64,000 nucleotides of DNA from Ottelia alismoides (taxonomy: Eukaryota > Streptophyta > Magnoliopsida > Alismatales > Hydrocharitaceae), in assembly GCA_037367405.1 (NCBI GenBank), contig JAZKJV010006045.1, forward strand, positions 248,001 to 312,000, read 5' to 3'. The position numbers and the translations under genes are program-made. The notes beneath the pieces are model-generated. The model had not been told where the DNA came from. It worked only from the letters and a program-made list of their open reading frames with translations, and did not search any database. The stretch's first letter is position 1; each line of letters opens with the position of its first letter. Of the stretch, positions 30,787 to 43,473 are shown piece after piece.

Positions 30787-33700
30787 TGATAAACCCGAAA
30801 ATCGAGCGGTCGTGTATTCCACACAAGGCGGGAACACAGTCGAAGTGTTGACTACTCAAAATCTGGATCTAATCAACAATGAACCCACAATCAAATATCA
30901 AACAATGACAAACAAATGTGGAGTCAAATTTATTTTTAACTCTACATAAAAGATGTATAGAAGCAAGTATGTAGAGAGTTCGAACACAGGGAGCAAGGCA
31001 GGATAGATCAAGCAAAGTGCAAAATGTGATGTGATTGTGATCAATGTCTACAAGATGCAAATGTTTTTGTGGGTTTTTAATTTTATATATTTTTTTAATT
31101 TTAATTTTTAATTTTGTATTTTGGTTTTTGATTTTCTGATTTTGTATTTTCTTTTTATATTTTATATTTTTTTATATTTTCTTTTTCAATAACTAGAATA
31201 TATACAATATAAGAGAGAAAGGACAAGGGTATTTATAAAAATAGGTAAAAATAGTCAAAAATCAGAGAATAAAATCTTTTTGGCCTTTTTATATCTTTCT
31301 ATTGTTTTTATGATTTTTGGAGGTTTTTCAGAATGTTTTTGGTATTTTTTAAAAGGCAAAATACAAGAAAACAGTGGGTTAAGCTACTGGCTGAATTTAA
31401 AATGGGAATGAAAAATAGCAAACAGTGGCAAAATTTTCCCAAATTAATTTTAAAATAAGCACAATAAAATAAAGAAGCTACAAGACCAGAGTTTATATTT
31501 TTACAATTTTTCTTTGATTTTCTAGATTTTTATGAAGATTTTTATAATTTTTAAGGTTTTTGTTTTGAATTTTTTAGTGGTTTTTGGAGTGACACTAGTA
31601 GATGATAAAACACACCAAATATAATTTTTTTGCAACATTTCAAAACGTTTTTATAGTTTTTATGAATTTTTTAATGCAAACAGTAGGAAAATGCATGTTT
31701 TTGATTTTTAATAAATATGAAAATGCAATGAAAATGCAATACAAAAATATAGCGTGAACAAGCAAGTAAACAGGAGCCTAAATTAATTTTTGTGGAATTT
31801 TTGGGCTTTTAGAAATGCGTGGAATAAATAGACAAAGCATAGAAAAATATATGGCCCGGCAGGGGTATATATGCAATTAGACAAACAACCGTGGGCTATA
31901 CTGCAATTTGTCATAAAAATTATGACGTAAACAAAATGTTTATGGGCTAAATCTAATTTTCTAAAGCAGCAAGGGGATGTTTGCAAAAACACCTAGAGAC
32001 ACGTGTCGCGTCCACGTCGCACGATACAGGTTCGGCCTTGAATGGCCCAGATTAGACGACGGCTGATTGATCCCACGGCAGGCGACGTAGACGATCTGAC
32101 GGTGGTTGTACGCCACCAAGAACGCGGTCGAGATCGACGGCTGTCGACGAGGCTGGAGGAACTGAAGATGAACTTGCCCCAGACGAGTTTAGATCTGGAA
32201 GCGCTTGCTCCTCCGGCCTCCTTTTAGCCCTCCGATGGTCCCTCCCTGCTCCTGCGTTGTCCAGCAACTAGGAGAGTCCTCAAAATGGCCGAACGCCATC
32301 GGAGGGTGTTCGGCTACGTGCGGCACCTGGAGCTCCTCCTCGTGGTTCGAGCACCTGCAACAACGGGTTTCTCTGGCTGCATCCTGCAGGGGAGCAGTTA
32401 GAACAAAAATGCGAAGCCCAGAAGAGCTCCTGAAGGTGGAATAAGCGTAGGGAGGTACGGAGTGGGGGCTCGCCGGAGCAAGCTCCGGCGAGGTGGAGAA
32501 TGTGCCGATCTGACGGGCTGGAATCGAAATGGAAGGGTGGAGTTGATGCTACAGCTACTACTAGGGATAAAAATGCAAGAAAAAGCAAATAAAAACACAT
32601 CTCAAGGGATGGAAGCCCAAGGTTGATACCTCGACGGCGGACGCTGGAGATGGGGGTTGGAATCCAACCTCTAGCCTCGCATCACCTCGACGGGGGGTTT
32701 GGGACGACTCCCATGTCACCGGAGGTCCAATACACCCACTCCCGGAGGTTTGAAGCTCTCCCAAGGTGGTTCAAAGGAGAGAAGGAAGGCGGGCTGGGTG
32801 TTTTGAAGGATGGACGAGTGGAAAGAAGAACGAGGAGATAACGGGTGGTGCAGCGCTCCAATGCCCGAAAATAACCCCCGGCGTGATTCATGGTATATGG
32901 GGAACAAAAGTCATGAAGGGTTCGACATCAAATGGTGAAAGGAGAAGCCTTGATAAATCCGCAAAAGCGGACAAAAACCAATCTGACACAGGGCTACAGG
33001 ACCTAGGGTAGACAGTTGACCGAGGTCAACTGTGACTGCCACCTGTCCTAAAAAATTTGAAAATGAATTTAAAAATAGTAAATGATATTATTATATTTAA
33101 GTTATTAAATAAAAAGTTTATTATTTTATATATTATTTTATGGTGATTTTTAATTATTTTTATGAGGTATATTTTTACAAATTGTCTTTTTAGGCCTATA
33201 TAGGTATATTATCTATATATTTTATTATTTTATTTCTATTTGGTATTTTTAATTTATTTAATTATGTTTATTATTTTATAAAATTATAAAATACTTTTAG
33301 ACACTTAGTTATATTTTTATTTTATTTTTCTGAATTGTTTTGTATATTTAATAAAATAAAAGTATAATTTATACAGGTATGTGTATAGGTGTAATACCTA
33401 TGTACTTATATACATGTATTTTATTTTGAGTTTTATTTAGGTTTTTATTTTAATCTGTGCAAGTATACAACATGGGTCCAAAACTCAACTTTCAAACCGG
33501 AACTCCGAAAAATATGAAACCACCTCCATTAAATAGATTATTTTAAGCTATATACAACTAAAGGTGAGTTTGGTATATTTCGAGTTTTTATTTGCAAGAT
33601 ACGGGTCTGGGAAGTTGGAGTTTTGGAATCTTATTCTGACCATAACTTTTTATCTATACATTATTTTTCAGTGATATCAATTTTATATTTCTCTTTATTT

Positions 33701-34080
33701 AATTAACTACAACTTTAATGACAAAGTTCCTTTATTTGAGGTATAAAAAGTGGAACAAAAAATGGGTCCCAAAATGAATAAAGAATGAAGGTATTTTTAT
33801 GGTGTTTTGACCCTTATCTCCCCCTACTTTATTCCTTGTCGACCTATTCATCTAGATGCCTAGGTCTCGGGGTTTCGGGTCATAAAATATTTACAATATT
33901 TATTCTTTTTCTTTTCTTTTATTTATTCTATAATTTTGGCTTTAATTACAGTATTTTATACACTATTTACATGTACATGCATGAATGCTAAGATGCATAA
34001 ATTAAGGGTATTTACACGCATTTGCTAGGGTTTTTGATGTTAAAATGATAGAATAAAGATGATGAAATGTGGCTTCATCA
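30787..34080 (-). repeat. 3' LTR of element 5 (3294 bp)
   Basis: On the minus strand it starts TGATGAAGCC at 34080 and ends GGGTTTATCA at 30787. It lacks a segment of about 90 bp present in the 5' LTR (42745-42840). It keeps the palindrome CAGTTGACCGAGGTCAACTG (33013-33032) but lacks the CACGTG palindrome. ORFs inside it are paralleled by frameshifted versions in the 5' LTR and are not taken as genes. Confidence 0.92.
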
Positions 34081-34093
34081 TCCCCCTATACTT
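34081..34093 (-). promoter_or_regulatory. Polypurine tract of element 5
   Basis: On the minus strand AAAGTATAGGGGGA abuts the TGATGA start of the 3' LTR at 34080. Confidence 0.85.
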
Positions 34094-36040
34094 TACCTTT
34101 GCTAGTCCCTAGCAAACACTTATGCAATAAGTGCAGAAAGAAAAAGAAAAGAAGAAGAAGAAGAAGAAGAAGAAGATGGATCAAATTCGATTATCAAACT
34201 TGTCTTCACAAAATCAAAGTTTGGAGCTTAAGTCGGACCTTTGGAAGTTAAGTGCGGGCGGAACCTTATTGAGAACTGGATTTGAAATCCAACAGTCCCT
34301 GAGAATCTCAAAATCATGTTCAAGTCTCCTCAATAGCCAGGTCAGAAATATCCCAACTCATACGCAAACCCTTACAACTATGAGTCTGACTCGTACAGTG
34401 TAAGTGATGGTGGCTCTCCCCAACTGAAATAACAAAGAGACTGACTTCTCCAATATGACAACCCAATGATTCCCCAATCCAACAACTCATCCCTCAAGGA
34501 GCAGGGTATTCCCTTCTAAGTTCAAGTGGCAACCGGCTCAAGGGGAGGGGGTGAAGAGAAGAATGGACGGTAGCCAGTGTAGCTACCTATCCTAGGATGC
34601 AAGACCAGTGTAGTCAAGTTATCTAGCTGCAGGCTCACATGATTTGACTTTGAAGCTCAAGCTTGCTTATTTAACTATACACATATGTACACTCCGGCAG
34701 GCATTTTTATTTTTGTACATGCCTGTCCACTTTTTTGGAGTTTTTGCTTTTGCATTTTTTAAATACTATATACAACATCATTTACATATGGAGTTTTTCT
34801 TCTTGAGCCAGTAGACTATCCCTCTTTTGAAGCTTTATTGCAACCCACGATCTCCTATCCTCGAAACTCATCATTACTGGACGGGTTGGGGCGCACCTCC
34901 CTCCTTAGCGGAGGACAAGTGTTTCCACCTGTGTGCGTCTCATACCGGAAAATCCAACCCCTTCACCACTCCAACTGAGTTGAACCATGTGAAAGGTGCA
35001 GGTGTCCAAGTTAGGTCATTATCAACAAGAGTCGTGCGTGTGCTCCGCAATACTCTACTTAGGCAGTCAAGAATCCATTGAACCAAGTCTCGTGATCCTT
35101 AAAGAATTAAGTCAACTAGACATGAAGTACCTCAACCCCAGTTCCTATAAGGTTCATGTTAATTAGGTAGATTTAAGGTCCAACCAAGCTCCAATCTTCG
35201 GATTTTACTTAGACTTGTTCAACTATTAAACTCAATCCGAAAAATGCTCATGCTATGCAATGCGATGCAGAAAATATTTTTGTGATGCAATTTTCAAGAT
35301 TTTGAACTTTTTATGGATTTTTGAAAAGATGATGATGCATATGCATTTTTTAGATTTTAAAAAAAAGTTTTTCAAATGTTTTTGGATTTTAATTTTGCAA
35401 ATGTTTTTGGGATTTTTGAAAACAAAAAGATTTTGGCTGAAAATTAGGTACAAATATTTACACGGGAGTGCTTCTTATATATACAAGAAGCGGATTTTAA
35501 GAATTTACAGGGTAAGTGGTCAATTTTATAGGTATATATAGTGGATTTTTGGTGTGATGTATGTATTCCTCAAACTTATTTGACACAGGTTTTTCAAATA
35601 GTTTTGAAAACTATTGTCCAAAATAATTTTTACAAACAGTTTTTACAAACATGTACACACATTTGAAAATCATTTTGCAAAGGTCTTCCAAACAGTATGT
35701 ATAGATTTTTCAAATACTTTTGCAACCATTTTTCAAACCATTTGCAAATCATTTTTCAAACATTTTATTTCACACAAAGAAAATAAACTAAAATATTTTA
35801 CAAAGGTTGAAAACATGTGATGTTTTACAAATAGTTTTCAAAAGATTTTTCACAAAGGTTTTCAAACTATTTTTCAAACATTTTACAAAAAACATTTTCA
35901 CCTGATTTATTAATCAGTAAATACACAAAGAATTTGAGGAATGGTAACATCTTTTTTATTAAAATTTTTAATGATTTTGTAAGTATAATTAGCCATATTA
36001 TTAAGGAAAATGCGAAAGTACGAGTTATGGCTAAAGTATA
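34094..36040 (-). other. Element 5 3' spacer
   Basis: This is AT-rich untranslated sequence. About 34440-35230 matches the inverted 3' spacer of elements 1 and 3 (for example the motif for clustered ACTCCGGCAGG and TTGAGCCAGTAGACTATC). It has an AAG microsatellite at 34150-34176. The part near 35570-35910 is rich in TTTTCAAA/TTTACAAA repeats. No gene is supported. Confidence 0.7.
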
Positions 36041-36675
36041 TACGTAGTATATACGACCCCCCTATACTTAGCTTGAGTTATGTCCTCATAGATCAGAGAG
36101 AAAAGAGAAGACATAACTCGTACTAAGTATAGAAAAGTCTAACGAATAAATGAAGAAGAGATGAATGAATAAACCAATGAGAAGTTGATCGTCCCCCTAT
36201 ACTTAGGATCAAATAATCCTAAGTATGGCAGACTGTACACAAAGCAGGGAGGGTTAAGGGTGGGAATGAACAGATCGTACTCAGATTGTCTCCCCTTATA
36301 CTTAGGGTAAGATATCCCAAAGTATAGACAAAAGGAGGAGACAATGGAGAGGATCAAATAATAGAACAACTCGGGGTGCACACCCCCCTATACTTAGGAC
36401 AAAGTACGTCCTAAGTGTAGAGACTGACAACAAGGGGCGACACCTTTTTGATAGATACAGAAGATAGAGGTGGAAAAGAAGAAAAGACGAAAAGAAGAAA
36501 CGATATCAACAGATGGAAGAGGATAGAGAAGAATGTACGCATCACTCCCCCTATACTTAGTGTAAAAGAAGCCCTAAGTATAGGCAACAACAGGAGCGAT
36601 GAGACTGAATAATGAATGAACACTCGGCTCGTCCACCCCCCTATACTTAGGACAAAGTACGTCCTAAGCAAGGCA
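36040..36675 (-). repeat. PPT-like hairpin array of element 5 (five hairpins plus one open copy)
   Basis: Inverted copies of CTATACTTAGG/CCTAAGTATAG lie at about 36199-36229, 36295-36327, 36388-36420, 36551-36583 and 36641-36670. An open copy with a G run lies at 36054-36070. All are oriented with their G run downstream on the minus strand, as in element 1. Inner stems vary (GGAC/GTCC, GGAT/ATCC, GGG/CCC) with pairing kept. The array is larger than in elements 1 and 3 although the element has no polymerase. Confidence 0.88.
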
Positions 36676-36759
36676 AACACGAGAATGGGTGGTCGAGTAA
36701 TACGGGGGAGAGACAAAGGTACACAAGGGAATGTACAACGGAGATGGATATACACAGGA

Positions 36760-38780
36760 TCAAGAAGGTTGAAAGCTAACATTCTTGCGAGACCGTTGAG
36801 GGATAGATCTAGTGTGGTGCAGGACGACATCGGGGTCCACAGTGGACGGAAGCCGATCAGGGTCGACAGGGTGAAGGCCCTCAGTGGAATCAAATCGAAA
36901 AGGGACGAACTGGTAAATGGAAGTAGTATGGCTAGGTTCGCCCTTGGTGGTCCTATGGTGTGAAGGTGCAGACGGACGAGTGGAAGAAGTACAACTAGGT
37001 CTGGCCTTGGGGGTCTCGCTGATATCAAAGTGGAATGGGACAAACTCATCATCCTCGGAAGAAGTGTAATCGGAGTCGTCCTGCGAGGCCTCATCCAGGT
37101 CAAAATCAAAAGGAATGAAGTCATATGTGGAAGTATACGAACTCTGTTCGTCCTCAAGAATCTCACCCGGATCATCTTCTTCATCAAGAGGCCTGAATCT
37201 CTCTAAATAATGGGCAGCACCATAACCGGCCTCAATCATCTTTACTTTGGAGTGACCAGGAGCGGACTTATCAGTGGAAGTAGTCAAACCAGGTCTGTCC
37301 TGCCTAGTCTTGGTATCTGCCCTCCACTCAACGGGATCAATCACGTAAATACTTTGGATTTCATCAACACATTTCCACACACCAGAAGGAGGAACCGTGA
37401 GGTCTATGCTTTCCGATTTCCTCCCCTTTCGGGGAATCCGTCGGGTCTTTTCAGCGGTCGCTAAACAAACATCTCTAATATCATCAGACGGTCACCGGCC
37501 TCGGTGTCAGCTAGAATCGGTGAAGGTGCATCAGGTGCAGGTCTCTGGTCAACTGTAGGTACGGTGATCGACACTTCGCTCTCGTCAACAGGACGGAAGC
37601 GAATCTCTCCTGATCCATAGTCAATAACGACCCTCGCAGAGGCAAGGAATGGTCGTCCCAGGAAGATTGGAGATGGCTCCCCTGTGGAGGTCTCCATGGG
37701 AAACACGACAAAATCAACATGGTGGCTCGTGCCCTGAATAGAAATGACGACGTTTTCAAGGAATTACTTCGGCCTCTTGATAGATCCATCAGCAAACTGA
37801 ACGATCATCTTGGTTTTCTTTAGTGTCCCTAAGTGAAGAGATTGTACCAGCGAGAAGGGTAATATGCTAATAGACGCACCGCCGTCTAGGAGAGTGTGAT
37901 CACAAGTATGGTCAGAGATGGTGCAAGTGATGAAAGGAGTAGTTGTGTTCTTCTTTCTAGGGATGGGACGGTGTGTGATGGCATGGGCAGTGGCCATGAT
38001 CAGAATGTGACGCTCAGATCTGCTCCTCCACTTTCTCTTCTTGGGAAGAGGAGCAGATAAATGGGTCATGGCCTGTTGAAGTGGGGCACGGATGATCTCA
38101 TGAATGGTGGCCACCACTTCGGGTTCAGTCAACATTTTTTTGAATTTTTGGACTTCCTCCATACAAGGGAGGAAGTCGGAATCAGCATATACATGAGGCA
38201 TGCCAAGAGCAGTCTGTACAGCGGCATCCTCGGGGTCAAAGGTGGGACAGTGTGTGAAAGGTGTTGTGGATAAATGATCTGACAAATGGTACCTCTCCTC
38301 ACAGTCTGAATCAACCAAGTGTCTCCCGAACTCTTTTTGTGTTTTTAAAATTTTCTCATTTTTTTGCATCTTTGGCAATTGCAAGCTCCCATGATCTCCC
38401 ACAAGTAAATCTGTATCCTCAACGAAAGGAGCATTAATATTATTTTTCCTCAAAATAGCAAGATTATCATTCATCAAATCAATGCACTTTGTCATTCGAT
38501 TCAAGATATCACTTATAGAGATCGAGGGAGGTGACTCCAACAGGTCAGACTCGGGTGGATGTGAAAGTGGAGGCGGATAATATACAGGTGGAGGTGGAGG
38601 TGGGTAGAAGTCCGAGGTCTGATACTATTGCTGAGGCGGGTATGTACAAAAATCAGAAAAAGTAGGAGGAGGATCCTCCTGATAAAAGGGAGGTGGACCG
38701 GCTGGAGGGTACGAGGAATCCGCAAAATCCGGATAAAAATCGCTCCAGGGATCTATCTCGAAACAAGAGAAATGATTCGG
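36760..38780 (-). pseudogene. Protease and acidic-linker ORF of element 5, no RT
   Basis: On the minus strand a Pro/Tyr-rich start (about 38780) has an in-frame TAG near 38628. The frame 38540-37764 follows, with a Lys/Arg-rich segment and the protease start LLDGGASISILP and QFADGSIKRPK. The catalytic triplet reads DGG where DSG or DTG is usual. A stop follows at 37764-37766. The protease end (IFLGRPFLASARVVID) reads on to about 37461. A one-base shift near 37480 leads into an acidic segment (37380-36760). That segment carries three related motifs: DFIPFDFD, EFVPFHFD and QFVPFRFD. The gag core and all polymerase domains are absent. Element 5 would need proteins supplied by another element. 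Confidence 0.8.
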
Positions 38781-40081
38781 GAGAGCACGAAGGTCAAGTC
38801 AAGAGAAGTGTGAAGAAAGGCACAAATGCGCAGAGATGATCTAGAAGTGCACACAAACAATCACAAGCAAACTCACACAACTCGGTGAAGACCACAAATG
38901 CGGTCTTTTTATCTTGTCTGTTTTAGAGTTAGGTGAGAACTCCAAAATTGTGCAAACACTTAGGGGGATTAAAATGGGATTTGGGCACTAATCTTAGTGT
39001 GTGCACGAGCAATGTAAAACGAAGACAATGAGGGGATTACTCGCCCCAAGACAATATTTTTCTTTTTGATCTTTTTTAGGGTCAAGTAATATTAGCAGTC
39101 CCAATTTTATTGATTATCACTTTTTTTGGATTTTTAATAAGAAATGCACGAGCCTAACGAGGAGTCAATTTTACTTAACACCTAGGTTGGCAAAATCAGA
39201 GGTAGAGAGTCGGAAAAGCAATGCAAGCGGTAAATCAATGATGTATGTTAAAGCGTAAATGCTCACCTTGCCTCCAGCACTCTACATGCAGGGATGCTCA
39301 GCAGAATTGAAACCTAATCTATATGCAAATGCAAGGCCGATGAAATCGCCCTAAGTTTTCAGAAATTGCTATTATCGTGAAGAACCACAAGTCGGTCACT
39401 GATCCTCAATCCAAGAGTCCAGTCTACGCTCACCCCTCCTCTTCTCGACACATCGAGTTCAGGAGTAGCGCTTGACAGGGTGGGCTCGCGGCACGTAGGC
39501 TCGAAGATGATGAGGCGACTGTTTAAATTTGACTAATTCCAAACGAGTCTATAGGTACATGCAAATATATTAGGTGTTTGGCCTTAATCTATCGCAAGCA
39601 ACTCCTAAACTAAGGGCTCAATCACACAAAGTAAGAAAAACAAAACCGGAAAACAAAATAAAAGAAATGCGATGAAAATCGTAGAAATCTGCTGTGAGCC
39701 CCCAAGTGAACAAACACTTGGAAATTGGGCCCGAAAGTCCAAAGTCCTATGTACCTGTATTATTAAAAATATAGAGTCTCTCTCTCACAAAAATTACACA
39801 AATAAATGCAAGGAAATAAATGCTACAACTAAAGTAGAGCTCGGTCTTCAAAATTATCTTTTCGTCTCCTCGGTGCTATGCTGGCTAAAGCCGGCTTCAC
39901 GTGGGTGCGTCGGCCCCTCGGGTGAAGCGCCTCCCTCGATCTGCGGTTCCTCGCACAAAGTCAACAAAGAAGAGAGGTTAGACAGCTCAAAAGATATATC
40001 AAATAAAAAGCAAATAAATAATACCGCAAAAGTAGACAAGCAATCACAAACACGAACAAAAAGCCGAACTATGTGATGTTG
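38781..40081 (-). other. Leader of element 5
   Basis: This is untranslated leader between PBS and ORF. Blocks at about 39030-39110 and 39410-39504 are conserved with the leader of autonomous element 2. The second contains the near-palindrome TCGACACATCGA and the phrase GGAGTAGCGCTTGAC. Confidence 0.7.
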
Positions 40082-40100
40082 CTCCCCGACAAGGGCGCCA
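40082..40100 (-). promoter_or_regulatory. Primer binding site of element 5 (tRNA-Asp type)
   Basis: On the minus strand TGGCGCCCTTGTCGGGGAG lies two bases from the LTR end at 40103. It matches the tRNA-Asp PBS pattern with a small number of differences from element 4's site. Confidence 0.9.
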
Positions 40101-40102
40101 TT

Positions 40103-43100
40103 TGATAAACCCGAAAATCGAGCGGTCGTGTATTCCACACAAGGCGGGAACACAATCGAAGTGTTGACTACTCAAAATCCGGATCTAATCAACAATGAAC
40201 CCACAATCAAATAACAAACAATGACAAACAAATGTGGAGTCAAATTTATTTTTAACTCTACATAAAAGATGTATAGAAGCAAGTATGTAGAGAGTTCGAA
40301 CACAGGGAGCAAGGCAGGATATATCAAGCTAAGTGCTAAATGTGATGTGATTGTGATCAATGTCTACAAGATGCAAATGTTTGTGTGGGTTTTTAATTAT
40401 ATACATATATATATATATATTTAATTTTTAATTTTGTATTTTGGTTTTTGATTTTCTGATTTTGTATTTTCTTTTCATATTTTATATATTTTTTTATATT
40501 TTCTTTTTCAATGACTAGAATATATACAATATAAGAGAGAAAGGACAAGGGTATTTAAAAAATAGGTAAAAATAGTCAAAAATCAGAGAATAAAATCTTT
40601 TTGGCCTGCTTTTATGATTTTGGGGGGTTTTTTAGAATGTTTTTGGTATTTTTAAAAGGCAAAATACAAGAAAACAGTGGGTTAAGCTACTGGCTGAATT
40701 TAAAATGGGAATGAAAAATAGCAAACAGTGGAAAAATTTTCCCAAATTAATTTTAAAATAAAGATAATAAAATAGAGAAGCTACAGGATCAGAGTTTATA
40801 TTTATAGGATTTTCTTTGATTTTTTAGATTTTTATGAAGATTTTTAGGGTTTTCTAATTTTTAAGGTTTTTGTTTTGAAATTTTTAGTGGTTTTTGGACT
40901 GACTCTACTAGATGATAAAACACACAATATATAATTTTTTGGAATTTTTCAAAACGTTTTTATAATTTTTTATGGATTTTTTAATGTAAACAGTAGGAAA
41001 AATGCATGTTTTTGATTTTTACTAATTATGAAAATGCAATGCAAAAATATAGCATGAAGAAGCAAGTAAACATGAGCCTAAATTAATTTTTGTGGAGTTT
41101 TTGGGCTTTTAAAAATACGTGGAATAAATAGACAAAGCATACAAAAATATATGGCCTGGCAGGGGAATATATGCAATTAGACAAACAACAAAGGGCTATA
41201 CTGCAATTTGTCATAAAAATTATAACGTAAAAAAATATTTCTGGGCTAAATCTAAATTTCTAAAGCAGTAAGGGGATGTTTGCAAAAACACCTAGAGACA
41301 CGTGTCGCGTCCACGTCGCACGATATCGGTTCGGCCTTGAATGGCCCGGATTAGACGACGGCTGATTGGTCCTACGGCAGGCGACGTAAACAATCTGACG
41401 GTGGTTGTACGCCACCAAGAACGCGACCGAGATCGACGGCTGTCGACGAGGCTGGAGGAACTGAAGATGAACTCGCCCCAGGCGAGTTTAGATCTGGAAG
41501 CGCTTGCTCCTCCGGCCTCCTTTTAGCCCTCCGATGGTATGTTGTCCAGCAACTAGGAGAGTCCTCAAAATGGCCGAATGCCACCGGAGGGTGTCCGGCT
41601 ACGTGCGGCACCTGGAGCTCCTCCTCGTGGTTCGAGCACCTGCAACAACGGGTTTCTCTGGCTACTTCCTACAGGGGAGCAATTAGAACAAAAACGCGGA
41701 GCCCAGAAGAGCTCATGAAGGTGGAATAAGCGTAGGGAGGTACGGAGTGGGGGCTCGCCGGAGCAAGCTCCGGCGAGGTGGAGAATGTGCCGATCTGACA
41801 GGCTGGAATCGAAATGGAAGGGTGGAGTTGATGCTACAGCTACTGCTAGGGATAAAAATGCAAGAAAAAGCAAATAAAAACACGCCTCGAGGGCCGGAAG
41901 CCCAAGGTTGATACCTCGACGGCGGACGCCGGAGACGGGGGTTGGAATCCGACCTCTAGCCTCGCATCACCTCCACATGGGGTTTGGGACGACTCCCCTG
42001 TCACCGGAGGTCCAATACACCCACACCCGGAGGTTTGAAGCTCTCCCAAGGTGGTTCAAAGGAGAGAAGGAAGGTGGGCTGGGTGTTTTGAAGGATGGAC
42101 GAGTGGCGAGAAGAACGAGGTGATAACGGGTGGTGCAGCGCTCCATTGCCCGAAAATAACCCCTGGCGTGATTCATGGGTATATGGGGAACAAAAATCAT
42201 GAAGGGTTCGACATCAAATGGTGAAAGGAGAAGCCTCGATAAATCCGCAAAAGCGGACAAAAACCAATCTGACACAGGGCTACAGGACCTAGGGTGTGAC
42301 TGCCACCTGGTTGGTCCACGTGGACCAAACAGGAAAAAGGTCCTAAAAATTTTGAAAATGAATTTAAAAATAGTAAATGATATTATTATATTTAGGTTAT
42401 TAAATAAAAAAGATTATTATTTTATATATTATTTTATGGTGCTTTTTAATTATTTTTATGAGGTATATTTTTACAAGTTGCCTTTTTAGGCCTATATAGG
42501 TATATTATCTATATATTTTATTATTTTATTTCTACTTGGTATTTTTAATTTATTTAATTATGTTTATTATTTTATAAAATTATAAAATACATTTATACAC
42601 TTAATTATATTTTTATTTTATTTTTCTGAATTGTTTTGTATATTTAATAAAATAAAAGTATAGTTTATACAGGTATGTGTATAGGTGTAATACTTATGTA
42701 CTTATATACATGTATTTTATTTTGAGTTTTATTTAGGTTTTTATTCTGGTTTTAATATACAAATATATTATAAGTAATATTTACAAAATCATACAATTAT
42801 AAAAATACAAAAATAGTGAATAATAAATAAATTGAATATTTTAATCTGTGCAAGTATACAACAGGGGTCCAAAACTCAACTTTCAAACCGGAACTCCGAA
42901 AAATACGAAACCATATCCATTAAATAGATTATTTTAAGCTATATACAATTAAAGGTGAGTTTGGTATATTTCGAGTTTTTATTTGCAAGATACGGGTCTG
43001 GGAAGTTGGAGTTTTGGAATCTTATTCAGACCGTAACTTTTTATCTGTACATTATTTTTCAGTGAAATCAATTTTGTACTTCTCTTTATTTAATTAACTA

Positions 43101-43473
43101 CAACATTCATGTACAAAGTTTCTTTATTTGAGGTATAAAAAGTGGAACCAAAAATGGGTCCCAAAATGAATAAAGAATGAAGGTATTTTTATGGTGTTTT
43201 GACCCTTATCTCCCCCTACTTTATTCCTTGTCGACATATTCATCTAGACGCCTAGGTCTCGGGGTTATGGGTCATAAAATATTTACAATATTTTATTCTT
43301 TTTCTTTTCTTTTATTTATTCTATAATTTTAGCTTTAATTACAGTATTTTATACACTATTTACATGTACATGCATGAATGGTAAGATGCATAAATTAAGG
43401 GTATTTACACGCATTTGCTAGGGTTTTTTATGCCAAAATGATAGAATAAAGATGATGAAATGTGGCTTCATCA
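40103..43473 (-). repeat. 5' LTR of element 5 (3371 bp)
   Basis: This is collinear with 30787-34080. Unlike the 3' LTR it keeps the palindrome TTGGTCCACGTGGACCAA (42311-42328, a CACGTG G-box core) and lacks the GTTGACC/GGTCAAC palindrome. It has an extra ~90 bp near 42745-42840. Target duplication GTGAG follows at 43474. Confidence 0.92.

Larger units (their letters stand above)
30787..43473 (-). mobile_element. Element 5: complete non-autonomous Athila-like element with GTGAG target duplication
   Basis: Two long LTRs in the same orientation (30787-34080 and 40103-43473) enclose a 6-kb internal region with PBS, leader, a protease-containing broken ORF, a hairpin array and a PPT. The 5-base duplication GTGAG flanks it at 30782-30786 and 43474-43478. 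No RT, RNase H or integrase can be found in the internal region. It is inserted in the leader of element 4. The LTR pair differs by scattered substitutions and several indels, so it is not very recent. Confidence 0.93.

Noticed and set aside
36411..37187. 258-residue ORF rich in Leu/Pro in element 5
   Set aside because: It overlaps the protease-linker frame and the hairpin array in another frame. Its composition reflects the codon content of the acidic ORF.
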